Assembly (NCBI RefSeq): GCF_949987515.2
Contig: NC_082688.1
Span: 106,619,893-106,683,892, forward strand
DNA: 64,000 nucleotides
Reading direction: 5' to 3'
Origin: Delphinus delphis
Taxonomy: Eukaryota; Chordata; Mammalia; Artiodactyla; Delphinidae
Position 1 is the first letter of the stretch. The number at the start of each line of letters is the position of its first letter. This document shows positions 47,584-57,599 of the stretch, piece by piece. A program made the position numbers and the translations under genes. The notes beneath the pieces were generated by a model. The model saw nothing but the letters and a program-made list of their open reading frames with translations. It did not search any database and was not told the DNA's origin.

Positions 47584-47780
47584 CGGGGGCTCTTAAACTT
47601 CAGAGTGCATCAGTATTGCCTGGGGGGTGAGGAGAGGGCTGCTAAAATACAGACTGCTGGACCCCACCCCCAGAGTTTCGGATTCAGTGTGTCTGGGGTG
47701 GGGCCCGAGAATCTGCATTTCTAACAAGTTCCCACAGGTTTCTGGTCCCTCACCCAGGGACCACCCTTTGAGACGCTGGC
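47584..47780. mobile_element. MER5A-type hAT-Charlie MITE, copy A
   Basis: TCTTAAACTTCAGAGTGCAT, CAGACTGCTGGACCCCACCC, GGGCCCGAGAATCTGCATTT and GGGACCACCCTTTGAGACGC span the whole ~190-bp element. MER5 is internally near-palindromic, so strand is not assigned. Confidence 0.85.
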
Positions 47781-47814
47781 GGGTACAACCTTGCCACTCA
47801 GAGCACAGTCCTCT

Positions 47815-47980
47815 ACCAGCACGGCTGGCACCGCCTAGACATCCGTTAGGCACGCGAGTTCTCAGGCCCTGCTCTCAGAACCTTGAGAATAGCATCTCTG
47901 GGGGCAGGGCTCAAGAATCTGGGTTTGAGCAAGCCCTCCAGGCGAGTCTGACGCACCCTGACGTTTTGAGAAGCGCTGGG
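47815..47980. mobile_element. MER5-type MITE, copy B (diverged)
   Basis: TCTCAGGCCCTGCTCTCAGA, GGGGCAGGGCTCAAGAATCT and CACCCTGACGTTTTGAGAAG retain the second half of MER5. The first half is eroded. Confidence 0.65.
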
Positions 47981-47983
47981 CTA

Positions 47984-48143
47984 GGGCAGCAGTTCTTAAA
48001 CGTTCACTGCACATTAGAATCACCCAGGGAACACTTCCTGTGCTCAGGCTGCACGCTGATCTCTGGGGGTGGGGTAGAGGCCCCTTCGTGTTCAGAGCTC
48101 CCCAGGTGATTACAATGCACAGGCAAGCCTGAGAACCACCGGT
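47984..48143. mobile_element. MER5-type MITE, copy C
   Basis: CAGCAGTTCTTAAACGTTCA, CTGCACATTAGAATCACCCA, CCCCAGGTGATTACAATGCA and GCCTGAGAACCACCGGTCTA show both inverted ends, with a shortened middle. Confidence 0.88.
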
Positions 48144-48147
48144 CTAG

Positions 48148-48315
48148 GTGGCCCTACACAAGCGTGGTCTTAGGACCAGCGGTGTCAGCATCACCCAGGA
48201 GCTGGTTAGAAATGCAGACTCTCAGGCCCTACATCTCCAGAACCAGAATCTGCATTCCAAAGAGACCCCTGAGTGACTGGTGTGTACAATCAAGTGTAAG
48301 TCCCACTGATCTAGA
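48148..48315. mobile_element. MER5-type MITE, copy D
   Basis: AGCATCACCCAGGAGCTGGT, TAGAAATGCAGACTCTCAGG and AGAACCAGAATCTGCATTCC, with an end near TCCCACTGATCTAGAG. Confidence 0.8.
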
Positions 48316-48339
48316 GACACCCCTCCGCCCATACCTACT

Positions 48340-48430
48340 GGAAGCATGATCCACGAACAAAGCATTTGTCTTCTCTGAGCCTCAGTTTACTCATCTGTAA
48401 AATAGGTTTACTACACAAACCAGGTTTGGA
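48340..48430 (+). mobile_element. MIR SINE core
   Basis: GTCTTCTCTGAGCCTCAGTT followed by TACTCATCTGTAAAATAGGT. Confidence 0.75.
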
Positions 48431-48434
48431 TTGT

Positions 48435-49735
48435 ATCGATTAGTAGATGAATGGTCTCCCTCTGAATCAAGCAGGAGGGAGCGGGACACGTTCCCGGATT
48501 GTACAAAAGCGACTGCCATCCTAAAAGGTCAGGGTGCCAGGCTTTGGCAGCAACACAGAGCTGAGCGGGGCCTGGGGGACGAAGCCTGTGTGCTGGACCC
48601 GAACCCACCACGTTGGATAACAGCGTGATCCCAGCGGGTCGAGACGCCCTCCGCGCCTCAGACTCCTGTCTGTAAAACGAGGGCATCGAACCAAACATGC
48701 TCTCAGATATTCTGTGGCCTGAATCCTTGTCTGGAACCTAACATATGATTCCACAAATACTTACGGAGTGTCAGCACGTACCTGTGCTGCCTGGTGCCAA
48801 GGCACAGAGTTGCAGACTAACAACATAACAGGCCCACCCCAGAGAATATAAACACAAAATGACCGGGACTCAGAATTGCCCCAAACTCACCGAGACGCTG
48901 ATGTTTGCAAGATACTGTCTGTTAACTGCTCATTCCTGTAGATTCTCAGTGCTGGCCCTCATCAAGACGGATTATTAATTCATTTGTTAGGCCTCAGTTT
49001 TAAGTCAGGTCACATACACAGAGTTCATTATTTTAACTATAGAAAGGCCTTCCCTGGGATAAAATTTAAGGTCTTTGCCCTCAGGTTTTATGAGGGAGCA
49101 AAATGAAAGCTGTCCATTTGTAACAAAATTTCAGCCAGACCTTGTTGCTTCGGCCTTTGATATGAGGACTCGGGTAATAAACCCCTTCAGTGCCAGGAAG
49201 ATGTCTCTCCCTCTTAAGGAAAATCTGAAGCACCCTTGGATCAGAGAGTGTGATATGTTTCCCTTTCTGCCTCAGCTGCCGGAAAGCTCAGAGATAAACG
49301 GAGCTCTCAACCGTAGCCCCATTCAACTCAGGCACCCTGGCCCATCTCCTCTTTGGTCTCTTGTAACTGGGATTTTATTCTGTATTCTTTTAATTTTCCT
49401 GTACAGTTGTGAGCAGGCTTAATACATTTTGGAATTGAGTAGGGATAAATATTTCAGAGAGTCGTAGAATGTGAAAATTGAAAGAGACCTTCTCTTGGGC
49501 CAAGAAAAGGTAAGCAACTTCCTAAAATTAGTCAGTGGTTTGGGACTAAAAGGCACCCAAGTCAAGGTCCCCCTGCCCAGTATTCCTAACTACCTTCACT
49601 TCCACATTCTTCTCTGGGGACCCTGGCGATACCCGCTCTTGCCAGTGGGGAAGCTGAGGTCCCAAACGGGGAGGGACGTGTGCCAGCCACATTCACGTCG
49701 GGGTGTTAGCTGCCCGCCCCCCCGGCCCGGCATCC
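48435..49735. other. Repeat-poor intron, possibly conserved in part
   Basis: No named repeat from 48850 to 49500. 48950-49450 has a lower GC content than the flanks and dense TTAATT/TTATT words (GATTATTAATTCATTTGTTA). An open frame at 49075-49422 (115 codons) has no domain. Confidence 0.45.
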
Positions 49736-49819
49736 CATGTGCTCTTGCTCAGACCCTGCGCCAGCATGGAGCCCACCGTGGGAATAAGTCACCCAATCAG
49801 AAACATTCCTGTCTGCGAA

Positions 49820-50184
49820 CCCCAAACTCCCAGCCCTTCCCTGCCCCCGACCCCTTGGCAACCACAAGTCTGCTCTCTGTGTCTGTGAGTCTGGTTCTGT
49901 TTTGTAGATAGGTTCATTTGTGTCATAGTTTAGATTCCACATATACGTGATATCATATGGTATCTGCCTTTCTCTGTCTGACTTCACTCAGTATGAGACT
50001 CTCTAGGTCCATCCATGCTGCAGCAAATGGCATTATTTCATCTTTTTTACGGCTGAGTAATATTCCATTGTATCTATGTACCACATCTTCTTTATCCATT
50101 CCTCTGCCGATGGACATTTTGGTTGTTTCCAGGTCTTGGCTCTTGTGAATAGTCCTGCTGTGCACAGAGGGGTGCGAGTATCTT
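49820..50184 (-). mobile_element. LINE-1 5'-inverted part
   Basis: CTTGGCAACCACAAGTCTGC, TAGATTCCACATATACGTGA, GGTCCATCCATGCTGCAGCA and CTGAGTAATATTCCATTGTA are L1 3' region in reverse. It joins head-on to the sense 3' end of an L1 at about 50184. Confidence 0.88.
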
Positions 50185-50262
50185 CACTTCGCTGCACAGC
50201 AGAGGTTGACACAACATTGTAAATCAACTATACTTCAGTAAAAAATGAAGTTAAAAAAAAGA
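50185..50262 (+). mobile_element. LINE-1 sense 3' end of the same insertion
   Basis: ACTTCGCTGCACAGCAGAGG, ACAACATTGTAAATCAACTA and a TTAAAAAAAA tail are the last ~75 bp of L1 in plus sense. Confidence 0.88.
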
Positions 50263-50264
50263 AG

Positions 50265-50675
50265 CAGTTGCGTCACTTCTTGCACTGGGTGACAGATTCG
50301 AAGGAAACACTTCTCGGGGCCACATTTTCCGGTCTTGATTTCCAAAAATGGATTTATCAGCCCCTTCTTACAACACTCCCTCCACCTCTGTAAATCCCAC
50401 TAGAACCCAATCCCAGGAGTGACAATCAGTGACGTGCCTCCGGACCATGGACCTGAAGTATCTGTTAAATATTCCTGCACCAATTAGCCATTGGTTGGAA
50501 CACCCTGAGCACCCCTGGCCCTGATTGCCCTAGGGTTCATCCTGGCACGGCAGGGGCCTCGGGGCGACCTCCCTCCTGAGGAGACCAGCTGATGGCTGTG
50601 CCTCACAGTTTGTTCAATATTTTGAATATGAGCCCGGCCTCAGCAGAACAGAGCTTTCTAGGAGACATAACACGG
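50265..50675. other. Intron without recognised features
   Basis: No repeat or coding signal. Confidence 0.4.
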
Positions 50676-50679
50676 AATT

Positions 50680-50860
50680 TGGAGTTTGACATTAGACGGA
50701 GTTTGAGTGTGTGCTTTGCTAAGTACTAACGTAGGACTTTGAGCAAATTACTTAACCTCCTTCTATCTGCCTTACAGAGTAGATAGGAGATGGACAGAAC
50801 ATACATGTAAAAGTGCTTTGTAAACTCTAAAGGGGCCACTGGTTATTGTCAAGTCATATG
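50680..50860 (+). mobile_element. MIR SINE (diverged)
   Basis: GAGTGTGTGCTTTGCTAAGT, GGACTTTGAGCAAATTACTT and AACCTCCTTCTATCTGCCTT follow MIR order. Confidence 0.7.
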
Positions 50861-50934
50861 GTCTTGGGATGTATCAGCACGGAGGGAAGAGAGCAAGTTT
50901 GTTAAAACTGCACTGGGAGTGACAGACCAATTAA

Positions 50935-51334
50935 TTAAATGTGGTCCATCCACACAACAGGGTGTTATTCAGCCTTAAAAAGGAAGGAAATTCCGACACA
51001 TGCTACATGGATGAACCTTGAGGACATTACGCTAAGTGAAACAAGCCAGTGACAAAAGACCAAATACTGTATGATTCCACTTTTAGGAGTTACCTAAAGT
51101 AGTCAAATTCATAGAGACAGAAAGTAAGATGGGGGTTTCCAGGGGCTGGAGGAGGGAGGAGTAGGGAGTTAGGTACAGTTTCAGTTTGGGAAGATGAAGA
51201 AGTTCTGGACCTGGATAGTGGTGACGGCTACACAACAGTGAATGTCTTTCACGCCACTGAACTGTACACTTAAAAATGGTTAAAGTTAAAAAAAAAAAGG
51301 TTAAAGTAGTACATTTCATGTTATGTGTATTTTA

Positions 51335-51335
<1 letters not shown>
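50935..51335 (+). mobile_element. LINE-1 3' UTR (L1M-type)
   Basis: GTGGTCCATCCACACAACAG, GGACATTACGCTAAGTGAAA, TATGATTCCACTTTTAGGAG, GGATAGTGGTGACGGCTACA and ACTGTACACTTAAAAATGGT are in full 3' UTR order. The 3' end TGTATTTTACCACA passes straight into a CA repeat. Confidence 0.9.

Positions 51336-51370
<35 letters not shown>
51334..51370. repeat. CA microsatellite at an L1 tail
   Basis: About 18 uninterrupted CA units begin at the L1 ACCACA end. Confidence 0.95.
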
Positions 51371-51374
51371 CTTA

Positions 51375-51930
51375 AAAGAGAACTATGCCAAGAGTCACAC
51401 TCTGTAAGTCCCAAGGGAAAGCCTGGCACCTCTGGGAGGAAGCTTCCTAAGTTTTTGTACATGGAGTTTGTAGCAGTTAATTTGGTCATTCAGTAGTAGT
51501 TTTGCTCTTTCTCATTCCTTGAGAACATGCCTAATAGATGAAGCTTCAGATTAGATTCTTCTGGATCAGGAGGGTATTACTGTACATCACGCAGAAGTAT
51601 TCCTTGAGAACACACATCACAGGACCAGAGATCCAATTAACAGGAATGGACGGAACACTTATTCTGAAAGAATGAACTTGACCCATGTTCTAAGCTAATA
51701 CTTTAAAGTTACCCATTACTAACTGCCATGGATGTCCCAGTATCTCGGTGAACACCACCAAGCGGTAACAAAACCATGGTGGAGGAGGAACACACTACAG
51801 GCGCCATGCCTCCCAGGACAGTCATCGAAATGCCCACTGCCCAGAAAGCCTGCAAAGCATCCCCTACTTTTAGGATCCGTGTCTGCTGGGCTCCAAACTG
51901 CAAAGGGAGGAAGGAGTGATATTAGCTAAG
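51375..51930. other. Intron without recognised repeats
   Basis: A minus-strand frame at 51709-51903 gives a 64-residue hydrophobic peptide (MTVLGGMAPVVCSSSTMVLL region). I do not recognise it, and there is no splice or promoter context. Confidence 0.4.
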
Positions 51931-51934
51931 CCTC

Positions 51935-52260
51935 GGTGTACCAGACTTTCCACACACTCTTCATTCAGTCTTTCCAAACTCCCTCTGAAATTCCCACTTC
52001 ATTGATGAGAAAACTGAGGCCCAGGGAAGGTGTAAGGCTACTGGTATTTCTTGAGTGCCCACTTTGTGTTGGTACCGTGGCTAGGTGCTTTCCAAATGGG
52101 ATCTCCGTTTTCTGGATATTACCATCATTCCTTTTTTTGTTTTGTTTTGTTTACAAGTAGGAAATTGAAGCTCAGAGAGGTGAAGCCATTTGCTTAAGGT
52201 CACACAGTGAGTGAATGATAAAGCCAAATTGGAATTCTTATCTTTCCAACTGCCCAGTGG
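51935..52260 (-). mobile_element. Two adjacent MIR SINEs, same orientation
   Basis: The first is 51960-52035 (TTGATGAGAAAACTGAGGCC). The second is about 52045-52260 (TTGAGTGCCCACTTTGTGTT, GGAAATTGAAGCTCAGAGAG, GCTTAAGGTCACACAGTGAG), with a TTTTTTTGTTTTG run inside it. Confidence 0.8.
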
Positions 52261-52264
52261 TGCT

Positions 52265-53010
52265 TCGCGTTATGTCCCAGTGGCCACTGTGAGACAGTAG
52301 GGCAGGAGGGAGGAGAAGGTATTTCAGGAAGGGCCTGACAGCTAGTTGGGTCTCCACGGATGCTAGCGGACTCCGATATGTTAGTCTTAAGAGAACACTG
52401 TGCTGTATGTTTCTAACTTTAACAGATAAGCCAGGAATTAGAGTGAAACACGTCTCCTTAGGAGTGTGGAATGAGCAAGGCCTCCTACTGATAGGAAGAT
52501 GGATGGACACAGAGGACAGCACCTTCCCACAGTCACACAGTGGGACCAGTGTTGCTGGATCCTCTCCTGCGTTTCTCTTCAAAATAGCGCATGGGCAGCA
52601 CAGAGTGGTGACCACCAGCTTGGGGGAGGAAGATATCACAGGAGAGGCCAGGGTCCCCCTCCTCAGCCCGAAACGTGGACCACATGCCCTGCCAGACCCC
52701 GGTCACAGGGCAGCCCAGCCACATCCTGGGCTCGGGCCTTTGCTGGAACAATTATTTATTTCACCCCCATCCCCAGCTTTGGTGAGGGAGAGGTGCCAGG
52801 TGAAGAGCTGGATTGCCATCCAGGGTGCCTAGAAAATGGTCTCACTTTCAGCCTCATTCTGCACTTCTCCCTCTCGCCAAGAAATGTCACCTTAGTGAGA
52901 TTCTATTTCTTCTCCAAGAGCTGCTTCCGTGGAAAAAGGCTCCATCTGTACCAAGCAACAGAGGAAAGAGCACAGAATTCGATGTCAGCGCATCAGGGTC
53001 CATGGGGGGA
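52265..53010. other. Intron without recognised features
   Basis: Overlapping frames of 133-178 codons lack domains. The 52480-52560 part may be a further MIR relic (CACAGTCACACAGTGGGACC). Confidence 0.4.
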
Positions 53011-53015
53011 GGGGA

Positions 53016-53395
53016 GATGGTGTTTGTTCCCCTAAATTTATATGCTGAAGCCCCAGCCACCAATGCGATGGTATTAAAAGGTAGGGCCTTTGAGAGGTGA
53101 CTAGGTCTAGATGAGGTCATGAGGGTGGGGTCTTCATGATGAGATTAGTGCCCTTAAAAGAAGAGGAGGAGAGCTCTCTCTCCCTCCGTGAATACACTGA
53201 GGAAGGGCCATGGAAAGGCACAGCAAGAACACGGCCGCCTGCAAGCCAGGAAGAGAGCCCTCGCCAGGAACCAAATCTGCTGGCACCTTGATCTTGAACC
53301 TCCCAGCTTCCAGAACTGTGAGAAGTAAACGTCTGTTGCTTAAAGCACCCAGTCTATGTTTTTTTTGTTACAGCAGCCTGGGCTGACTGAGACTG
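53016..53395 (+). mobile_element. MLT1-like MaLR solo LTR
   Basis: TGTTTGTTCCCCTAAATTTA, GGTATTAAAAGGTAGGGCCT, GATGAGATTAGTGCCCTTAA, TCCCAGCTTCCAGAACTGTG and a CAGTCTATG tail are complete and near-consensus. Confidence 0.92.
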
Positions 53396-53439
53396 ACGGG
53401 GCGTTATTGCTTAGTGCGTACAAGAGTTTCCATTGAGTA

Positions 53440-53580
53440 GGTGACTCCTGGAGATGGATGGGGCTGATGGCACAACCGTGTGAAGGTACTTAATGTCATA
53501 GAACGGTACATTGACATGTGGTTAAAATGGCACATTTTATGTATATTTTACCACAATTTAAAAAATAAAAATTTTAAAAC
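53440..53580 (+). mobile_element. LINE-1 3' end fragment (L1M-type)
   Basis: AGAACGGTACATTGACATGT, GGTTAAAATGGCACATTTTA and TGTATATTTTACCACAATTT end in an A-rich tail. Confidence 0.85.
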
Positions 53581-53582
53581 AG

Positions 53583-53700
53583 CACTTGGGTTCAAAACCC
53601 AGCTTTGCCACTTGGTGGCAGGTGACCTGAGTGGGGGGCTGCCTAGCCTCTCTGAGCCTCAGTTTCTTCCTCCGTCAAGTGGTCCCATCCTGACCTGAGC
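53583..53700 (+). mobile_element. MIR SINE
   Basis: CACTTGGGTTCAAAACCCAG, CTTTGCCACTTGGTGGCAGG and CTCTGAGCCTCAGTTTCTTC form the tRNA-like part and core, directly after the L1 tail. Confidence 0.85.
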
Positions 53701-54180
53701 AAGCCTCCCACAGGTGGGTCAACAGCTACAGGGGACCAGAGAGGACCAGTAGCCACGTGCTGGCAAAGAGCCCCTGAGCTGCCCCGACAGAGGGCTGCAG
53801 AGGGGTGTGGCTGACACGACCTCACACTCACAAGGAGCCACAGACCTGCTTCTTCCAGGAGGAAGAGCACAGCAGTGTCAGCCGACAGCTGCCCAGGAAA
53901 GAAAGCACCTCTGGCAGATCCCCCAGCTCTCTGAAACGGCAGGTTCAAATAAAGCTGCACTGAGAAGCAGACACAGCGAAGCAATGTGTTCCCACCCTTC
54001 ATGCCCTCAGAGGGCAGGACCTGGCGCCTTCCCCCTGGGGAGTGTTCCCACGCCCTGGCCACCAGCCCGATCCGGGCGCACGGCTGGAAGGAGGAAAAGC
54101 TCTCTGCTCAGCCCACCCTTCCTCTGTGGGCTGGAGAAAGGGCAAAGAATCCGGTCCACGAGCTTTTCAAGACAGGGAGG
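53701..54180. other. GC-rich intron, nothing recognised
   Basis: A 230-codon plus frame (53807-54499) is opposed by a 139-codon minus frame. Neither has a domain. Confidence 0.4.
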
Positions 54181-54184
54181 CACA

Positions 54185-54420
54185 GCCCCTGTAGGAGCCC
54201 TGGTCGGGGAGTCAGGAGGCCGGGATGCAAATCCCAGCTGGGAGATGAGGGCAAGCCGATGGTCTCTGCTCAGGCCTCACTGCCTCCACCACGTCCCGCT
54301 GGGAGACTTAGGTTCAAAGCCCCGCTGGGTCACACAGGCTATCCACTCAGTCTCTGAGTCTCCTTCATGGGGAACAGGGAAGCACCGGAAGTTGCCGCCA
54401 CATTGTGGGAGGATCTATGA
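54185..54420 (+). mobile_element. MIR SINE (diverged, possibly two copies)
   Basis: GCCGGGATGCAAATCCCAGC and TTAGGTTCAAAGCCCCGCTG are two tRNA-like MIR heads about 75 bp apart. A core-like CTCTGAGTCTCCTTCATGGG follows. Confidence 0.5.
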
Positions 54421-54424
54421 GGTC

Positions 54425-55260
54425 AGGAATGGCAAAATGCACTTGTCGGATGAGAGGGTAGAAGGGAAGGGCCCACATTGTCCTCTATCATCCGTGTAAC
54501 GAGGGGATCTGCACATGGGAAGCTGCCATGGGGAGGCCACAGGGGGGCTCGAATGGCAGCTGGTCCAGGTCCACATGCTGGTCGGGGACCCGAGAGCCAG
54601 AGGAGCTGGCAGGTGACCACCGTGCATCCCACCTGGTCTGGCAGGGCAATGAACGTGCACTCAGGCCATCCCCACCCGACGGCCAGCTGCTCTCTGGACA
54701 CTGCCCTGTTCTCGTGCATCCAGCAAGCGGTTAGCAGTGTCCACGAGGCGCCCAGCAGTGAGCACAGGGGGACAGGAGGGGACAGCTGCCCCAGGAGGGC
54801 CAGCTCCAGTCCAGGCTGAGCAGCAGCGGAAACTGTGCCTTTTCCTCTGCGTTCTCAGGCCTGGCATGGGAGGCCCGACAAACGTTTGCTGAATAAGCGC
54901 GTGTCTCAGAGCCACTGAACCGGCTCAGCGGCCCCTATTCCTAAGCGGCTCACCCACCGACTTTCTCACTCCTGGTCTCTGCCTCTGTTTCTGTCTCTAG
55001 CCCTCTGTCTCACTCTCACAGCGGGCTACCTAAGACACCTTTGCTTTAATCCCTCCCAAACCGACGTGGCCCCCCCGAAAGCCACCGAGAGCCAGTTTAC
55101 GTGAGGACCCACCTGAGTGAGGAACGGGTGTGTGGACACAGGGAGTCTGAGCACACACGCCATCAAGTGTCTGAGCTCGAAGACCCCAGGCAGTGACGAC
55201 TCCCCTGCTTGTGTCACTCAGCCCACCACCTTCCTGAGGCCTGGGCCACGAAACGCTGAA
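54425..55260. other. Intron without recognised features
   Basis: No repeat is named, apart from a short TCTCTGCCTCTGTTTCTGTC low-complexity patch near 54975-55018. Confidence 0.4.
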
Positions 55261-55264
55261 TGAC

Positions 55265-55390
55265 TACTAGCGTCTAAGGATGCCCCCCAAATGCAACAGA
55301 CGTCAATGGTCAAGTGACCTGCCCGAGATCACAAAGCTAGTAAGGTTCTCTGAGCTCACATCCAGGACCCTGTGCTTCTGCCGTGAGACC
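55265..55390 (-). mobile_element. MIR SINE fragment
   Basis: GGTCAAGTGACCTGCCCGAG followed by ATCACAAAGCTAGTAAGGTT is the reverse core. Confidence 0.65.
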
Positions 55391-55950
55391 TCGTCTCTTG
55401 GAAGCTCCCATTAGGAGCAGCCTCACGGCCTCCCAAGGCTGGCTGGCACCACGGAGGTTGTCCAGGCCAGCACTCTCGTTTGACTAAGACGGAGCCCGGG
55501 GAGAGTGACCTGGCTGACCAGTGGTAGAGCAGAGTCTAGAACCCTTGCCTCCGGTCTCCGCCCCGGCCCACACTGCCCTCTGGTGACCGCCGGAAGAAGA
55601 CACCTGAAGACCGACCGGAGAAATGATCTAACCTGCTGCGCAGGGTAAGAAAGAAGAGAGTGTCTAATGATACAAGCAGTCTGTCCGCGGGCCTTGGGAG
55701 GGGGTGAGGCCCCCATCATTGGGGGAATCTGGGAGCAGACTACATGACAACCCTGGATGTGACTCAAAATATGTAACAACTGATCCTACACAAACACAGC
55801 CAATCGTCACCAACAGCCGTCACAGCACCAGGACGGCTGGACTTGTGCACCCCGAATAATCATCGCTTTTGTCACCACTCTCAGAAGAAGGCATGACGGC
55901 TGGAGTCCCTCTGTCTCTGAGGGTCTGTGACGGAGGCAGGCTCTGGGATG
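55391..55950. other. Intron without recognised features
   Basis: Possible weak MIR relic at 55475-55560. Otherwise nothing is seen. Confidence 0.35.
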
Positions 55951-55954
55951 GGGA

Positions 55955-56090
55955 GGCGGGGCTTTGGAATGAGCGAGTTACTTAGGAAAGGCACTTAACC
56001 TCCGCGCTTGGGTTAGGCTGAGGTGCGTGAGTTCTTGAAAAGTGTCATGAGAACACACAGCAGGCCCTTAACTAATGGCAGCTCTTATTG
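55955..56090 (+). mobile_element. MIR SINE (diverged)
   Basis: GAGCGAGTTACTTAGGAAAG, GCACTTAACCTCCGCGCTTG and TTAACTAATGGCAGCTCTTA keep MIR order. Confidence 0.55.
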
Positions 56091-56344
56091 CAGCAGCTGA
56101 GAGTGGTGCAGGTGATGACTGAAGACACAGCTTTTGGGGGCAGAAACTGTCGCCTGCGTCTCTCCAACTTCCAGATTTTTGCTCTTCTGACTCCACATCT
56201 GAAACCTAAAGGGCCCACCGACTTGAGCCTGCTTCCCATTCCATTAGAGGGAGTGATGGAAACGAAGGAGACTGGTCCCTTGTTCCCGTGAACCACCTGG
56301 CACCCCAGGGACATCCAGTGACGCCCACCTCTCCCCCACTACCA

Positions 56345-56720
56345 CCCAAACCTTAACTCGCCCCAATTCAGAACAGATTTATAGGAGAGAATAGATTTAT
56401 TGCCTGATATGCATATTTGATGACCTTCAAAGAGAGTTCATAAATACGCCGTGCAATTTATTGGTATTTAATGTTATGCATTAATTAATAATTTTTATGC
56501 CCTCCAACATGTGCTAATTTGAAAAACGTAATGTAACTTTCAATAACTCTTGTCAAAACTTAATAAATTTCCATGGATTTATACATCCTGGGAAATATAC
56601 TCCATCTCAAACAAATTAAATAATGCATGTAATATGGGGGGGTGGTTTGAACAATTTATTAAAGCTTGATTTAATAGGAAATAGGTGTATTTTATGAGCT
56701 TCTTATTAGGGACTCATGCA
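56345..56720. promoter_or_regulatory. AT-rich candidate conserved non-coding element or enhancer
   Basis: About 370 bp of sharply AT-rich, repeat-free sequence in a GC-balanced neighbourhood. It has many homeodomain-type TAAT/ATTA cores, including ATGCATTAATTAATAATTTT from 56476. A self-complementary ATATGCATAT at 56407-56416 resembles POU octamer half sites. No open frame, SINE or LINE signature is present. This combination is typical of developmental enhancers, but conservation has not been measured, so function is inference. Confidence 0.4.
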
Positions 56721-56724
56721 TTCT

Positions 56725-57590
56725 CTTCCAAAGAAAGAGAGCGCGGCACCCCAGGCACCCTGCTCGCGGTGGCTACGTGAGCTGCAGTGTTAGCCTCTGA
56801 CCCTAACACAGAAGGAAACGGGCTGCTCTTGCCCTGCCTGCCCAGCTCTGTCCTGGGCCCTCCTCTCTCTTCTGCATCGCTTCTTTGCTTTGACAAAGGC
56901 GCTTATCCTCAGCCTCCGTGGATACGCCCACATCCACAGACTGCTGAGGCCTCCCCACCCCAAATCAGCGCCCCAGGCTCAGCGCACTGGTGCAGCTGCG
57001 GGGCCGTGGCCACCGGCCACGCTCCCCGGCCCCAGAGGTAGCTGGACAACTCTCCCCCGACCCCCCAAAGGTTGGTGTACAGCCTTGTCCTGCCACTAGG
57101 AAATCAGGGGGCTCCCATGGCCTATGGGCAAGGCCACACTCCTCAGCTGGACATTTCAGGCCTCCCAAACATCGTCCTGCTACCTTCCCAGCCACAGCTC
57201 TCACCCCACACAGAAGGTCCCCTTTGGGCGAATCACCCTGCCGCCATGCCCAGCCCCGGCCGGGGCTCCCACCTCCACACCCAGCCCTCTGACCTTCCCC
57301 TGGCCTGGAACTCCCGCCACTCCCCTCCTCCTGTCGAAGTCCCCTCTGAGTATCAGGACCCAGCCCCATCTTCAACCTCCTCTCGGCAGTCTCTCTGAAT
57401 CCCCAGCTGGAAAAGAGCTCGTCCTCCCCTGCGGGTCTCCCGGGGGAGCGTACCTGACTCTGCCCCTCTTCCCACCCTCTCCCACCAGGAAGGGCTCCTT
57501 GAAGGGCTGAGGCCCACTCACCCCGTCCCCCCAACCCCTGCAGGGCCCCGTGGGGCTCAATACGCATTTGCTGAAGTAACAGATAAAGGA
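56725..57590. other. GC-rich intron with a possible L2 relic
   Basis: 57150-57400 (CCTGGAACTCCCGCCACTCC) loosely resembles L2 in composition and word order. A 233-codon minus frame at 56965-57666 is chance. Confidence 0.35.
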
Positions 57591-57599
57591 AACTAATGA

